Source of the DNA: Diorhabda sublineata
Taxonomy: Eukaryota; Arthropoda; Insecta; Coleoptera; Chrysomelidae
Length of the DNA stretch: 64,000 nucleotides
Direction of reading: 5' to 3'
Assembly: GCF_026230105.1 (NCBI RefSeq)
Contig: NC_079474.1
Location: 9,310,187-9,374,186, forward strand
Made by a program: the position numbers and the translations under genes
The notes under the pieces: generated by a model
The model's input: only the letters and a program-made list of their open reading frames with translations
Told to the model about the DNA's origin: nothing
Databases searched by the model: none
Part shown: piece by piece, positions 11,221 through 22,554 of the stretch
Layout: each line of letters begins with the position of its first letter
Position numbering within the stretch: the first letter of the stretch is position 1

Positions 11221-11296
11221 GTAATACCGGTTTTTAGTACAACAAATAAATTTCAAGTTGATGACTAATACTGATTCATAGATAAACCGGTATTAC
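11221..11296. repeat. Interleaved inverted repeats around ACCGGT (unit A)
   Basis: A perfect 13-bp inverted repeat (GTAATACCGGTTT 11221-11233, complement 11284-11296) with a 50-bp spacer. A second 9-bp pair (ATGACTAAT 11261-11269, ATTAGTCAT 11310-11318) overlaps it. It lies 70-145 bp upstream of the Inr at 11364. The unit B copy is 30229-30304. Confidence 0.85.
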
Positions 11297-11361
11297 AGGT
11301 AATTTTCAAATTAGTCATTACGGTGGCGGACATCTATCGGTGTGTATTGGATGTACAAATC

Positions 11362-11395
11362 TCAGTTTCTCTCGAGATACGGTCGAGGTCGGTTG
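11362..11395 (+). promoter_or_regulatory. Inr + DPE core promoter (unit A)
   Basis: TCAGTT at 11362-11367 is a perfect arthropod initiator (A+1 = 11364). GGTTG at 11391-11395 lies exactly at +28 to +32 and fits the DPE consensus RGWYV. No TATA box at -30. The stretch is less AT-rich than its surroundings. Such promoters drive many arthropod genes and also non-LTR elements. Confidence 0.55.
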
Positions 11396-12674
11396 TGTCG
11401 ATTGATTTGTTGTTAAGGACTCGGGTGAATCGGGTTTATAATTTCATTGAAAATATTTTGTGTTGTTAGTTGGATTAAAGGATTATCTTAATGAAAAAGG
11501 TGAGTCTTTTAGTTTTCCATTTTTTATTAACGAAAATTATACGTTTTAAATTCAATTGAAATTTTATTTTTAAACAATTTAAGTATTTTTTAAATTATAA
11601 GTAACAACTTACGCTTTGATTAGCAGTTGTTAACATTCAATTTGCTTTGTAACTACACTTTGATTTCCTTTCCATTTATGTTTTAAATTTCTCTATTTCC
11701 TTTTAGTTCAAACTAATTTTTTCCAGTTTCATTTGTTTTTATTTTAAGATTTTTCTATTATTTATTTTCAATTTTACTCTCTTGATAATAACAATGTTAT
11801 TAAATTTTATAGTTTATAGCTTCTTCGTTCTAATTATTTATTTATATCAGTTGGTTATCATCTTTTCTTGTATTTCAGTATTTGATTCCAACATTATTTA
11901 TTTAATAACATATCAGATTTTTGTTTTCAATTCTTGAGTGTTATTTTCTTATTTTCTTTTATTAGTGCTACGAACTGCTATTAACAATTATTTCACATTG
12001 CCTTCTTTTACCATTGCCATTTCATTTATTATTATCAGTGATTTTCTCTCTCCCCTTCTTTTTATTTATCAGTTTGTTTTTTTTCAATTTCTCTTTTTTT
12101 GTATTAATAAATTTATTTCTTTATTGACTTATTTTTTCACCTATTGTCTTGTTTAACTTTTCATTCCTTTCTTCTATTATATCTATGATTTCATCAATTG
12201 TCTCACTAATGATTTGGCGTCCCTTCCCCTTTTATTGTTTATTAGTTGTTTTCTCATTTTTCTCATCATTTTTCCTAATTATATCCAAATTTGTTTTTGC
12301 TTAAACTTTCATTTCAACTTCTGCTTATTGATATTTCATTCTATACTTTTATATTTAGATATAATTTCTCCTTGACGGTTTAGTCGTCATATACTTATGA
12401 TTTATTCGTTTATTTTGAGCTATGTGCTGATTAGCTTTATTCCACGACAATTATTGCATTCATTGTTATTTCCTTTCTTATCTTCTTCTTCCAAAATTTT
12501 ATTTATTGTAAAGGTATAACATAACATGAGTTTTTGGTATGCTTACATTTGTGTGGTTTAGTGAATTTAAAAAGATTAGTTTAAGCTTTAAAATTATATT
12601 GGCGATTGGAGAACTCACACAAGGTTTTTTTCAGGACTCTCGTTAGTGATCAAAGACAGATACCTGCCACGTGT
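11364..12674 (+). ncRNA. Putative spliced leader transcript feeding the satellite array (unit A)
   Basis: Inferred exon 1 is 11364-11499, ending ATGAAAAAG before GTGAGT. The intron is 11500-12634: T-rich, 1.1 kb, with no coding potential I trust. Exon 2 is 12635-12674, bounded by tttttttcag and GTAAGT. Its donor points straight into the satellite array, which starts 20-100 bp later. Joining the exons gives only a six-codon ORF (MKKDSR), so the product is probably non-coding. Both splice-site pairs are conserved in unit B. No transcription evidence is available. It could instead be the 5' end of an unrecognised transposable element. Confidence 0.4.
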
Positions 12675-12689
12675 GTAAGTATTTTGGAT

Positions 12690-15600
12690 TTCTCAAGTCT
12701 ATTTGAATAAGATGTGGTGGTTCTTTTATTCAACTTCTACTAGAATTTCTCCTTCAAAAAGAGGTAGTCGGTGTTTTTTTGAACAGAAACATATACGGAC
12801 TCTTTTCTACTGGTCTTCCTCGTTCAAATAGAGGTGGTCGTTATTTTTCTTCGAATAGAAACATATACGGAATCATTTCTAATAGTATTTCCCTTTCAAA
12901 AAGCGGTGGTCTCTATTTTTTCGTACAGAAACACGACCGTCACCATGAAGTGTTATGGGTAACATAGCTCAACCGCGTCGTTCAGACTTGGTTTCAACCC
13001 GGGCAGTCGCACCTGAGCTCTTACTACATACACTATGGAAGACTGCGAGTGTTTTCTGTTTCTTTCCAAACTCCATCATTTCTACTGGTCTTTCTTATTC
13101 AAATAGAAGTGGTCGTTCTTTTTTTTTTTGAACAGGAACATATAGGAATCATTTCTAATAGTATTTCCCCTTTTAAAAAGCGGTGGTCTCTCTTTTTTCG
13201 TACAGAAACACGACCGTCACCATGAAGTGTTATGGGTAACATAGCTCAACCGCGTCGTTCAGACTTGGTTTCAACCCGGGCAGTCGCACCTGAGCTCTTA
13301 CTACATACACTATGGAAGACTGCGAGTGTTTTCTGTTTCTATCCAAACTCAATCATTTCTACTGGTCTTTCTCATTCAAATAGAAGTGATCGTTCTTTTT
13401 TTTTGAACAGGACCATATAGGAATCATTTCTAATAGTATTTCTCTTTCAAAAAGCGGTGGTCTTTCTTTTTCGTACAGAAACACGACCGTCACCATGAAG
13501 TGTTATGGGTAACATAGCTCAACCGCGTCGTTCAGACTTGGTTTCAACCCGGGCAGTCGCACCTGAGCTCTTACTCCATACACTATGGCAGACTGCGAGT
13601 GTTTTCTGTCTCTTTCCAAACTCCATCATTTCTACTGGTTTTTCTCATTCAAATAGAAGTGGTCGTTCTTTTTCTTTGAATAGAAACATATACGGAATCA
13701 TTTCTAATAGTATTTCTCTTTCAAAAAGCGGTGGTCATTCTTTCTTCGTACAGAAACTCGACCGTCACCATGAAGTGTTATGGGTAACATAGCTCAACCG
13801 CGTCGTTCAGACTTGGTTTCAACCCGGGCAGTCGCACCTGAGCTCTTACTCCATACACTATGGCAGACTGCGAGTGTTTTCTGTATCTTTCCAAACTCCA
13901 TCATTTCTACTGGTCTTTCTCATTCAAATATAAGTGGTCGTTCTTTTTTTTGAATAGAAACATATACGGAATCATTTCTAATAGTATTTCTCTTTCAAAA
14001 AGCGGTGGTCTCTCTTTTTTCGTACAGAAACACGACCGTCAACATGAAGTGTTATGGGTAACATAGCTCAACCGCGTCGTTCAGACTTGGTTTCAACCCG
14101 GGCAGTCGCACCTGAGCTCTTACTACATACACTATGGAAGACTGCGAGTGTTTTCTGTCTCTTTCCAAACTCCATCATTTCTACTGGTCTTTCTCATTCC
14201 AATAGAAGTGGTCGTTCTTTTTTTTTGAAAATAAACATATACGGAATCATTTCTAATAGTATTTCTCTTTCAAAAAGCGGTGGTCATTCTTTTTTCGTAC
14301 AGAAACACGACCGTCACCATGAAGTGTTATGGGTAACATAGCTCAACCGCGTCGTTCAGACTTGGTTTCAACCCGGGCAGTCGCACCTGAGCTCTTACTC
14401 CATACACTATGGCAGACTGCGAGTGTTTTCTGTATCTTTCCAAACTCCATCATTTCTATTGGTCTTTCTCATTCAAATATAAGTGGTCGTTCTTTTTTTT
14501 TGAATAGAAACATATACGGAATCATTTCTAATAGTATTTCTCTTTCAAAAAGCGGTGGTCATTCTTTTTTCGTACAGAAACACGACCGTCACCATGAAGT
14601 GTTATGGGTAACATAGCTCAACCGCGTCGTTCAGACTTGGTTTCAACCCGGGCAGTCGCACCTGAGCTCTTACTACATACACTATGGAAGACTGCGAGTG
14701 TTTTCTGTCTCTTTCCAAACTCCATCATTTCTACTGGTCTTTCTCATTCCAATAGAAGTGGTCGTTCTTTTTTTTTGAAAATAAACATATACGGAATCAT
14801 TTCTAATAGTATTTCTCTTTCAAAAAGCGGTGGTCATTCTTTTTTCGTACAGAAACACGACCGTCACCATGAAGTGTTATGGGTAACATAGCTCAACCGC
14901 GTCGTTCAGACTTGGTTTCAACCCGGGCAGTCGCACCTGAGCTCTTACTACATACACTATGGAAGACTGCGAGTGTTTTCTGTTTCTTTCCAAACTCCAT
15001 CATTTCTACTGGTCTTTCTTATTCAAATAGAAGTGGTCGTTCTTTTTTTTTGAACAGGAACATATAGGAATCATTTCTAATAGTATTTCCCCTTTCAAAA
15101 AGCGGTGGTCTCTCTTTTTTCGTACAGAAACACGACCGTCACCATGAAGTGTTATGGGTAACATAGCTCAACCGCGTCGTTCAGACTTGGTTTCAACCCG
15201 GGCAGTCGCACCTGAGCTCTTACTCCATACACTATGGCAGACTGCGAGTGTTTTCTGTCTCTTTCCAAACTCCAACATTTCTACTGGTTTTTCTCATTCA
15301 AATAGAAGTGGTCGTTCTTTTTCTTTGAATAGAAACATATACGGAATCATTTCTAATAGTATTTCTCTTTCAAAGAGCGGTGGTCATTCTTTCTTCGTAC
15401 AGAAACTCGACCGTCACCATGAAGTGTTATGGGTAACATAGCTCAACCGCGTCGTTCAGACTTGGTTTCAACCCGGGCAGTCGCACCTGAGCTCTTACTA
15501 CATACACTATGGAAGACTGCGAGTGTTTTCTGTCTCTTTCCAAACTCCATCATTTCTACTGGTCTTTCTTATTCAAATAGAAGTGGTCGTTCTTTTTTTT

Positions 15601-18390
15601 TTGAACAGGAACATATAGGAATCATTTCTAATAGTATTTCTCTTTCAAAAAGCGGTGGTCTTTCTTTTTTCGTACAGAAACACGACCGTCACCATGAAGT
15701 GTTATGGGTAACATAGCTCAACCGCGTCGTTCAGACTTGGTTTCAACCCGGGCAGTCGCACCTGAGCTCTTACTACATACACTATGGAAGACTGCGAGTG
15801 TTTTCTGTCTCTTTCCAAACTCCATCATTTCTACTGGTCTTTCTTATTCAAATAGAAGTGGTCGTTCTTTTTTTTTTGAACAGGAACATATAGGAATCAT
15901 TTCTAATAGTATTTCTCTTTCAAAAAGCGGTGGTCTTTCTTTTTTCGTACAGAAACACGACCGTCACCATGAAGTGTTATGGGTAACATAGCTCAACCGC
16001 GTCGTTCAGACTTGGTTTCAACCCGGGCAGTCGCACCTGAGCTCTTACTACATACACTATGGATGACTGCGAGTGTTTTCTGTTTCTTTCCAAACTCAAT
16101 CATTTCTACTGGTCTTTCTCATTCAAATAGAAGTGATCGTTCTTTTTTTCTGAACAGGACCATATAGGAATCATTTCTAATAGTATTTCTCTTTCAAAAA
16201 GCGGTGGTCTTTCTTTTTTCGTACAGAAACACGACCGTCACCATGAAGTGTTATGGGTAACATAGCTCAACCGCGTCGTTCAGACTTGGTTTCAACCCGG
16301 GCAGTCGCACCTGAGCTCTTACTACATACACTATGGAAGACTGCGAGTGTTTTCTGTTTCTTTCCAAACTCCATCATTTCTACTGGTCTTTCTCATTCAA
16401 ATAGAAGTGGTCGTTCTTTTTTTTGAATAGAAACATATACGGAATCATTTCTAATAGTATTTCTCTTTCAAAAAGCGGTGGTCATTCTTTTTCGTACAGA
16501 AACACGACCGTCACCATGAAGTGTTATGGGTAACATAGCTCAACCGCGTCGTTCAGACTTGGTTTCAACCCGGGCAGTCGCACCTGAGCTCTTACTCCAT
16601 ACACTATGGCAGACTGCGAGTGTTTTCTGTCTCTTTCCAAACTCCATCATTTCTACTGGTTTTTCTCATTCAAATAGAAGTGGTCGTTCTTTTTCTTTGA
16701 ATAGAAACATATACGGAATCATTTCTAATAGTATTTCTCTTTCAAAAAGCGGTGGTCATTCTTTCTTCGTACAGAAACTCGACCGTCACCATGAAGTGTT
16801 ATGGGTAACATAGCTCAACCGCGTCGTTCAGACTTGGTTTCAACCCGGGCAGTCGCACCTGAGCTCTTACTCCATACACTATGGCAGACTGCGAGTGTTT
16901 TCTGTATCTTTCCAAACTCCATCATTTCTACTGGTCTTTCTCATTCAAATATAAGTGGTCGTTCTTTTTTTTGAATAGAAACATATACGGAATCATTTCT
17001 AATAGTATTTCTCTTTCAAAAAGCGGTGGTCATTCTTTTTTCGTACAGAAACACGACCGTCACCATGAAGTGTTATGGGTAACATAGCTCAACCGCGTCG
17101 TTCAGACTTGGTTTCAACCCGGGCAGTCGCACCTGAGCTCTTACTACATACACTATGGAAGATTGCGAGTGTTTTCTGTCTCTTTCCAAACTCCATCATT
17201 TCTACTGGTCTTTCTCATTCCAATAGAAGTGGTCGTTCTTTTTTTTTGAAAATAAACATATACGGAATCATTTCTAATAGTATTTCTCTTTCAAAAAGCG
17301 GTGGTCATTCTTTTTTCGTACAGAAACACGACCGTCACCATGAAGTGTTATGGGTAACATAGCTCAACCGCGTCGTTCAGACTTGGTTTCAACCCGGGCA
17401 GTCGCACCTGAGCTCTTACTACATACACTATGGAAGACTGCGAGTGTTTTCTGTTTCTTCCCAAACTCCATCATTTCTACTGGTCTTTCTTATTCAAATA
17501 GAAGTGGTCGTTCTTTTTTTTGAACAGGAACATATAGGAATCATTTCTAATAGTATTTCCCCTTTCAAAAAGCGATGGTCTCTCTTTTTTCGTACAGAAA
17601 CACGACCGTCAACATGAAGTGTTATGGGTAACATAGCTCAACCGCGTCGTTCAGACTTGGTTTCAACCCGGGCAGTCGCACCTGAGCTCTTACTACATAC
17701 ACTATGGAAGACTGCGAGTGTTTTCTGTTTCTTTCCAAACTCCATCATTTCTACTGGTCTTTCTTATTCAAATAGAAGTGGTCGTTCTTTTCTTTTGAAT
17801 AGAAACATATACGGAATCATTTCTAATAGTATTTCACTTTCAAAAAGCGGTGGTCATTCTTTTTTCGTACAGAAACGCGACCGTCACCATGAAGTGTTAT
17901 GGGTAACATAGCTCAACCGCGTCGTTCAGACTTGGTTTCAACCCGGGCAGTCGCACCTGAGCTCTTACTACATACACTATGGAAGACTGCGAGTGTTTTC
18001 TGTTTCTTTCCAAACTCCATCATTTCTACTGGTCTTTCTCATTCAAATAGAAGTGGTCGTTCTTTTTTTTGAATAGAAACATATACGGAATCATTTCTAA
18101 TAGTATTTCTCTTTCAAAAAGCGGTGGTCTCTCTTTTTTCGTACAGAAACACGACCGTCACCATGAAGTGTTATGGGTAACATAGCTCAACCGCGTCGTT
18201 CAGACTTGGTTTCAACCCGGGCAGTCGCACCTGAGCTCTTACTTCATACACTATGGTAGATTGCGAGTGTTTTCTGTTTCTTTCCAAACTCCATCATTTC
18301 TACTGGTCTTTCTCATTCAAATAGATTTGTTCGTTCTTTTTTTTTTGAACAGAAACATACACGGAATCATTTATCTTTGTAATCCTGAGT
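12690..18390 (+). repeat. Satellite array, about 275-bp monomer, 19 complete copies (unit A)
   Basis: The mark ATGGGTAACATAG recurs at 12955, 13232, 13505, 13780, 14054 and so on to 18173, spaced 273-277 bp. Degenerate partial monomers lie at both edges (12690-12955 and about 18330-18510). Each monomer has a conserved, less AT-rich block of about 130 bp and a T-rich part made of two diverged half-repeats of about 70 bp. A 95-codon frame spans many monomers, but successive frames overlap by 13 nt in different phase and T-run length changes break it, so I do not call it coding. Confidence 0.97.
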
Positions 18391-18509
18391 CAAAAAGAAG
18401 TGGTTGTTTATTTTTTTGAAATGAATCTTCAACGGAATCACACTGTAGAAGACCGAGAGTATTTGTTAATTGTTTGCAAAATTTTCCTTCATTTCTACTC
18501 GTTTTCTAT

Positions 18510-19280
18510 TCCCTACGTATTTCTGCATAAAAATAAAAATCGGTTTCGATGTCATGACAGTTAATTCATTATTTAGTAACGAACAGTACTCCAGTAGATC
18601 GTGGAATAGGCCTACAGGGGAAACCACGTTAAAAAAACGCGCCGAGTATACTACCTCATTGGTGGTGCGGAAATGTATACATAAAAAACCTTTTCATCAT
18701 TATTCTTGTTCTTTGCATCCTGCAAACTTAATCTCGCAGGAGAAATGGTGAAGTATTTTGCATAATGATCTCCAATTTTTGTGGAATATTTTGTTTGAAA
18801 AGGTGCTGCTACGGATTTTTAGGGCTGTGTTTTCACAAAGAATTGTAGTATTTTTGGAAGAAGCATAATTAACTTAATTTTACTCCAGGAGAAAGTATTT
18901 TTGGTTTATTATTATATCATTCATGAACATCTTATAAGACTATCTTGAAGATTGAGGTTAGGTGAATGAAAAAATATGCATATTTTGAAAAAAAGTTTAT
19001 TAATAAAAAACATCTTCAATTATCACTAATCGATATTCAAATCGTCTTCACAATCAATATATGGATAATATGAATGAATAATCTACTTTGTAATTTTCAC
19101 ATTGGAAATATCTGCAACCAAGTAACAACTAGAAAACGTACCATTCCATCCACATATCCTATATTTCGTTCAAATATTAACTAAAAGGAGGTTGCTACAC
19201 TCTGAAAGCCTGGGCGACACACCAAATATTTTTCAAGTAAAAATTTATGCAATTGAAAAATATGTATCATAAATCCAAAC
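18510..19280. other. Post-array stretch (unit A)
   Basis: A less AT-rich block at 18590-18740 lies in a 93-codon frame in A. In B one extra A in an A-run (near 36815) shifts that frame, so coding is unlikely. Otherwise AT-rich with no recognisable element. The unit B copy is 36690-37460. Confidence 0.4.
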
Positions 19281-19284
19281 TAAA

Positions 19285-19840
19285 TTGAGGACGCCTAGTC
19301 GAATTCAAAGAGCTAGGCAAGAAAAATAAAACAGCCCTGCAATGGATTCCGGGACCAATCGGAGTGTAGGGAAACAAAATAGCTGACAGATCAGTTAAAG
19401 TAGAGGCAGACAAACTTTTCATTGGACCTGAACCCTTGCGTGGTATCAGTTACAAAAGAATAGAGAAAACATTGGAAAAAAAGTAGATAAGAGTAAAACC
19501 AGCTACTGAGGTTGAGATAGGCAAAGACACTTTTGGAAAGCTATAACCATAGAAGATATACTAACAGTCTCAGGAGTCTTATTGGGGCACGGTCACCCCA
19601 ATGGGCATCTTAAGACGCTAGACTTGGCAGGTAATACGATGTGCAGATTCTGTTGCGCAGAGGACGATAAATCATTCTCTTGAAGTGTGAGAAGTGAACA
19701 GAAGATGAAGATCTGTCATCCCACATTCTGAACTTTCTAGGAGGAGTAGGATTAACAGATCAGCTGTGAATACTGGGTTCTTCATTATCGCAGCAAGAAA
19801 GGGGGCTCAACAGATCCTTTGAGAAGATTTGTGTATTTAA
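19285..19840 (+). pseudogene. Non-LTR retrotransposon RNase H / C-terminal relic (unit A)
   Basis: Plus strand, several frames. ALQWIPGPIGV and NKIADRSVKVEADKLFIGPEP match the end of the RNase H domain of jockey-type pol. LLGHGHPNGHLKTLDLA and MCRFCCAEDD match the conserved C-terminal His/Cys region. Stops and frameshifts throughout. The polymerase domain is absent. Confidence 0.75.
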
Positions 19841-20742
19841 TATCCAACAAAATTATAAAAAAAATCCATAAGATTATTATTCACCTGAAGCACTCCAAAA
19901 AAAATAGAAACGCAGTTTAGACTAATGGTTGGTAGTTCTCCTACAAACCTGTACAAGTTTAAAAATATATTAAAACAAGTATCCCTACAATAGTAATACA
20001 TGTAATGCAAAAGTATGTATAGATTGTTGCAATTACAATATAATTCTAATGAATCTATCCAAATTTTAATTATTAATGGATAAAATTTCAATCTCCGAAA
20101 CATAATCAAGACCTTTTCTCACGTATACAAAAGAAACAAGCGCCGAAACATCAACAATAAAAAGAATTATGAGGGTAACTAAAATGAAAAAACAATTAAG
20201 TGAATGAGCACCAGAAATAAAATGACAAGTCCGGATGTTACAGCAAAACTAGGAATTCAGGATGTAGTGAATAGTGAAAGAATACCAACGAACAGATGAA
20301 TAAATGGATATAAAAACAGAAACCAAACAAACGGATACCACTAGAAAGACTAACAAATTGATGGTAGGAGAACCGGAGTTCAGCGTCTAAAGAAGACCCT
20401 AGGAAGGCGCCAACTATTCGATATTGAAAAAAAAAAATCCAATTATAAATTCACCTCATACATACATATATTTTTCATGAAACCTCCCTCGGGCTTTTGT
20501 CATATTTCTATTATATTTGAGGTTATTGAAATTAAACACCCCATCAATTTTATATATAACAGTACTGCACAAGAAAAACTGCATTCTGTCCAAAAGATTT
20601 GGGTCTCCCTCAACATGAATTGTTGAGATGTTAGCACGCGTTAGAACTCTACATATTATATGCTCGAAAGGCTAATGCAAGAAAAATGAGCCATTTCTTT
20701 CTAACTGACGGACTGTCATATTGCCAATTTGACTGCTGCACA

Positions 20743-21416
20743 ATGGGAGCTTTTGTGACATCTTCTAAAAAGAGCTAACACCCAAATTAAGCCAGGCAAT
20801 ACTCGTCATACAACAAGGGTTACAAAAACGATTTGAAGATATTACAACGAGTAAAAATCATTTGGTTGCTACCTTTCTCGATCCAAGATTTAAAATGTAT
20901 GTTTTCACTAATCAACTGCAAAAAGAAAAAGTGAAGCAGTATGTATTGATCGATAGCATTAAAATGAGCTGTGAAGAAACAAGCGACGATAGCACGAGTC
21001 CGTCCCCTACTTTGGCCAACAGGATGAGAACTGAAGAGCAAAGTCTAAATCAGACTATTCACTCAACTTTTATGGATTGCTTTGAAAAGCTGATAGCAGA
21101 AAAAGCACAGCTTTTGGAAACACATCAACAGAAAAAAATGCATTTTCAACAGAAATGGATCTTTTCCTAAATATTAGTAATATATATCGCGTCATGACAA
21201 CCCTTATACATAGTGGCAAGCAAGAAAATTTGAATTTCTCTGTTTGATTAAGATTGCAGCAAAATATTTGTCGGCGCCAGAAAGTAGTGTTTATTCAGAG
21301 CGCCTTATCTCTGAAGTTGGGATAGTGTACTTCCTAAAAATGCAGAGAAGTTAGTCTTTCTGCACCATAACCTTCCCCTTCTAAATTTTGATTATGAAAA
21401 TAATTCAAATGCATAG
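20743..21416 (+). pseudogene. hAT transposase C-terminal relic (unit B)
   Basis: Same relic as 3350-4077, more decayed. It is frameshifted after codon 102 (near 21110), so the dimerisation core is out of frame. The segment between the two TTCCTAAAAA repeats of the unit A copy is missing. Confidence 0.8.
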
Positions 21417-21445
21417 AAAAATTCTCATCTTGTTTAATACAGAAA

Positions 21446-22440
21446 ATGATTAAATTATGTACCAATGACTACTTCAGTTTTGATCCAGACAAAAGAAAAC
21501 AAATATTTATAATTAGATATGCTTTTATTGTTTCTCAAATTATTCTCCATCAAGTTCAATACACTTTTACAAGCGCTAGAACCAATTATCGAAGCATTTT
21601 CTTCATCAAATTGAGGTACCTCAAAAACATATGTTTTGAAGGAAGAACTGATTTGTAGAGAAACGTTGACATCACTATTTATTTTTGATCTGCGGAAGAA
21701 GAAATCATTGGGAATCAAACAATAGCTGAATGGCGGATAAACCATCAATTCGATGTATTAACTGTTGAAACGAGTTTCTGTTTGAACGAATGTGTAAGAC
21801 TTCGCATTGATTGATTTACCTGATTTTTTCGAACACTTCTGACAAACAAATACTGATGTACCATACATAATTGACCATTTTACGTCGGAATGGTGACATG
21901 TCCGGTTGTTTTATGAACGATTTTGATTTTCCAATTATACTCTATCCAACGGGAACATATGTTCATGTAATATTGAATGTTTGCGAATGGAACTAATGCC
22001 CAAGTATGCCTCAATCTCATGCTATGTCGCATGACGATTTTTCAAATTTATAAGTTTATGCACAGCATCGATTTTTCCCGATTATAACAAGCGATTTTGA
22101 ACGACCTTCGCGAAATTAATCGTATTGCAAAGTGCAATACACAGTAGCTCGAGATGGTACTTCGTTATTAAAAGTCAAAGCGGATTAATCCGCACATTGC
22201 TGTTAGTTTCATAGATGTCGAAAGTCATAGAAAATCATCTCATGCAAGTGTTTGCGATTTAATTCCATGTTTTGATGAAGATGAATGTTTCAAGTATTTT
22301 TAAACAATTGAATTAGCACTCGCATAACAACACGTTCTGAGTACATTCACCATTGAAAATGTCAAACTTTAGGATGGCAATGTGAGATTTGACATATACA
22401 CATCAGTGTTGCCATATCTCAAAGCTTAAGCAGTAACCCT
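21446..22440 (-). mobile_element. Mariner relic (unit B)
   Basis: Fuller version of the unit A relic, about 1 kb. It aligns along its length with the mariner at 54390-55300, including the region encoding the N-terminal half. Many stops and frameshifts; not functional. Confidence 0.75.
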
Positions 22441-22554
22441 CGTACAGGAAACGGACAAACTAAATTCAACACTTTTCTGTCGATTGGAAATTTGAAAACT
22501 TCTTTCCATATCACAAGTAGTGAGAAAGTAATATTTGAAAACAAGAAATGGATA
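22398..22554. other. Inferred unequal-crossover interval in unit B
   Basis: Left of this tract unit B shares C-type variants (CACC for CATC near 22350, TATAC for TATTC at 22397). Right of it B shares A-type variants (GATAGTTGG at 22551, where C reads GATATTTTA). A C/T difference at 22477 already favours A. The tract itself is identical in A and B. Confidence 0.75.

Larger units (their letters stand above)
2555..19944. repeat. Tandem segmental duplication, unit A (17.4 kb)
   Basis: First copy of a direct tandem repeat. Homology with unit B begins at AAACCTGTAC (2555 against 19945, 38126 in C). The left 2.66 kb (2555-5220) differs clearly from B and C, while the interior is almost identical to B. 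Compared with B it lacks about 460 bp of mariner sequence and about 1.2 kb of hAT/Helitron sequence, and carries three extra satellite monomers. Confidence 0.95.

Noticed and set aside
11938..12156. 72-codon ORF in the T-rich stretch (also 30946-31164)
   Set aside because: Low-complexity Phe/Ile/Leu product of pyrimidine-rich DNA, better explained as intron sequence.
12955..13010. tRNA-like A box (TAGCTCAACCG) and B box (GGTTTCAACCC) with T-runs as a Pol III unit
   Set aside because: The B box matches consensus at only about 8 of 11 positions and the spacing to the A box (about 14 nt) is too short for a tRNA or SINE head.
13505..18172. Repeated 95-codon ORFs in the satellite as a protein-coding gene family
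   Set aside because: Period 275 is not a multiple of three, consecutive ORFs overlap by 13 nt in different frames, and variation in T-run length breaks many of them. No sign of selection on the frame.
18470..18751. 93-codon ORF after the array
   Set aside because: A one-base difference in an A-run disrupts it in unit B, and part of it is a decayed satellite monomer.
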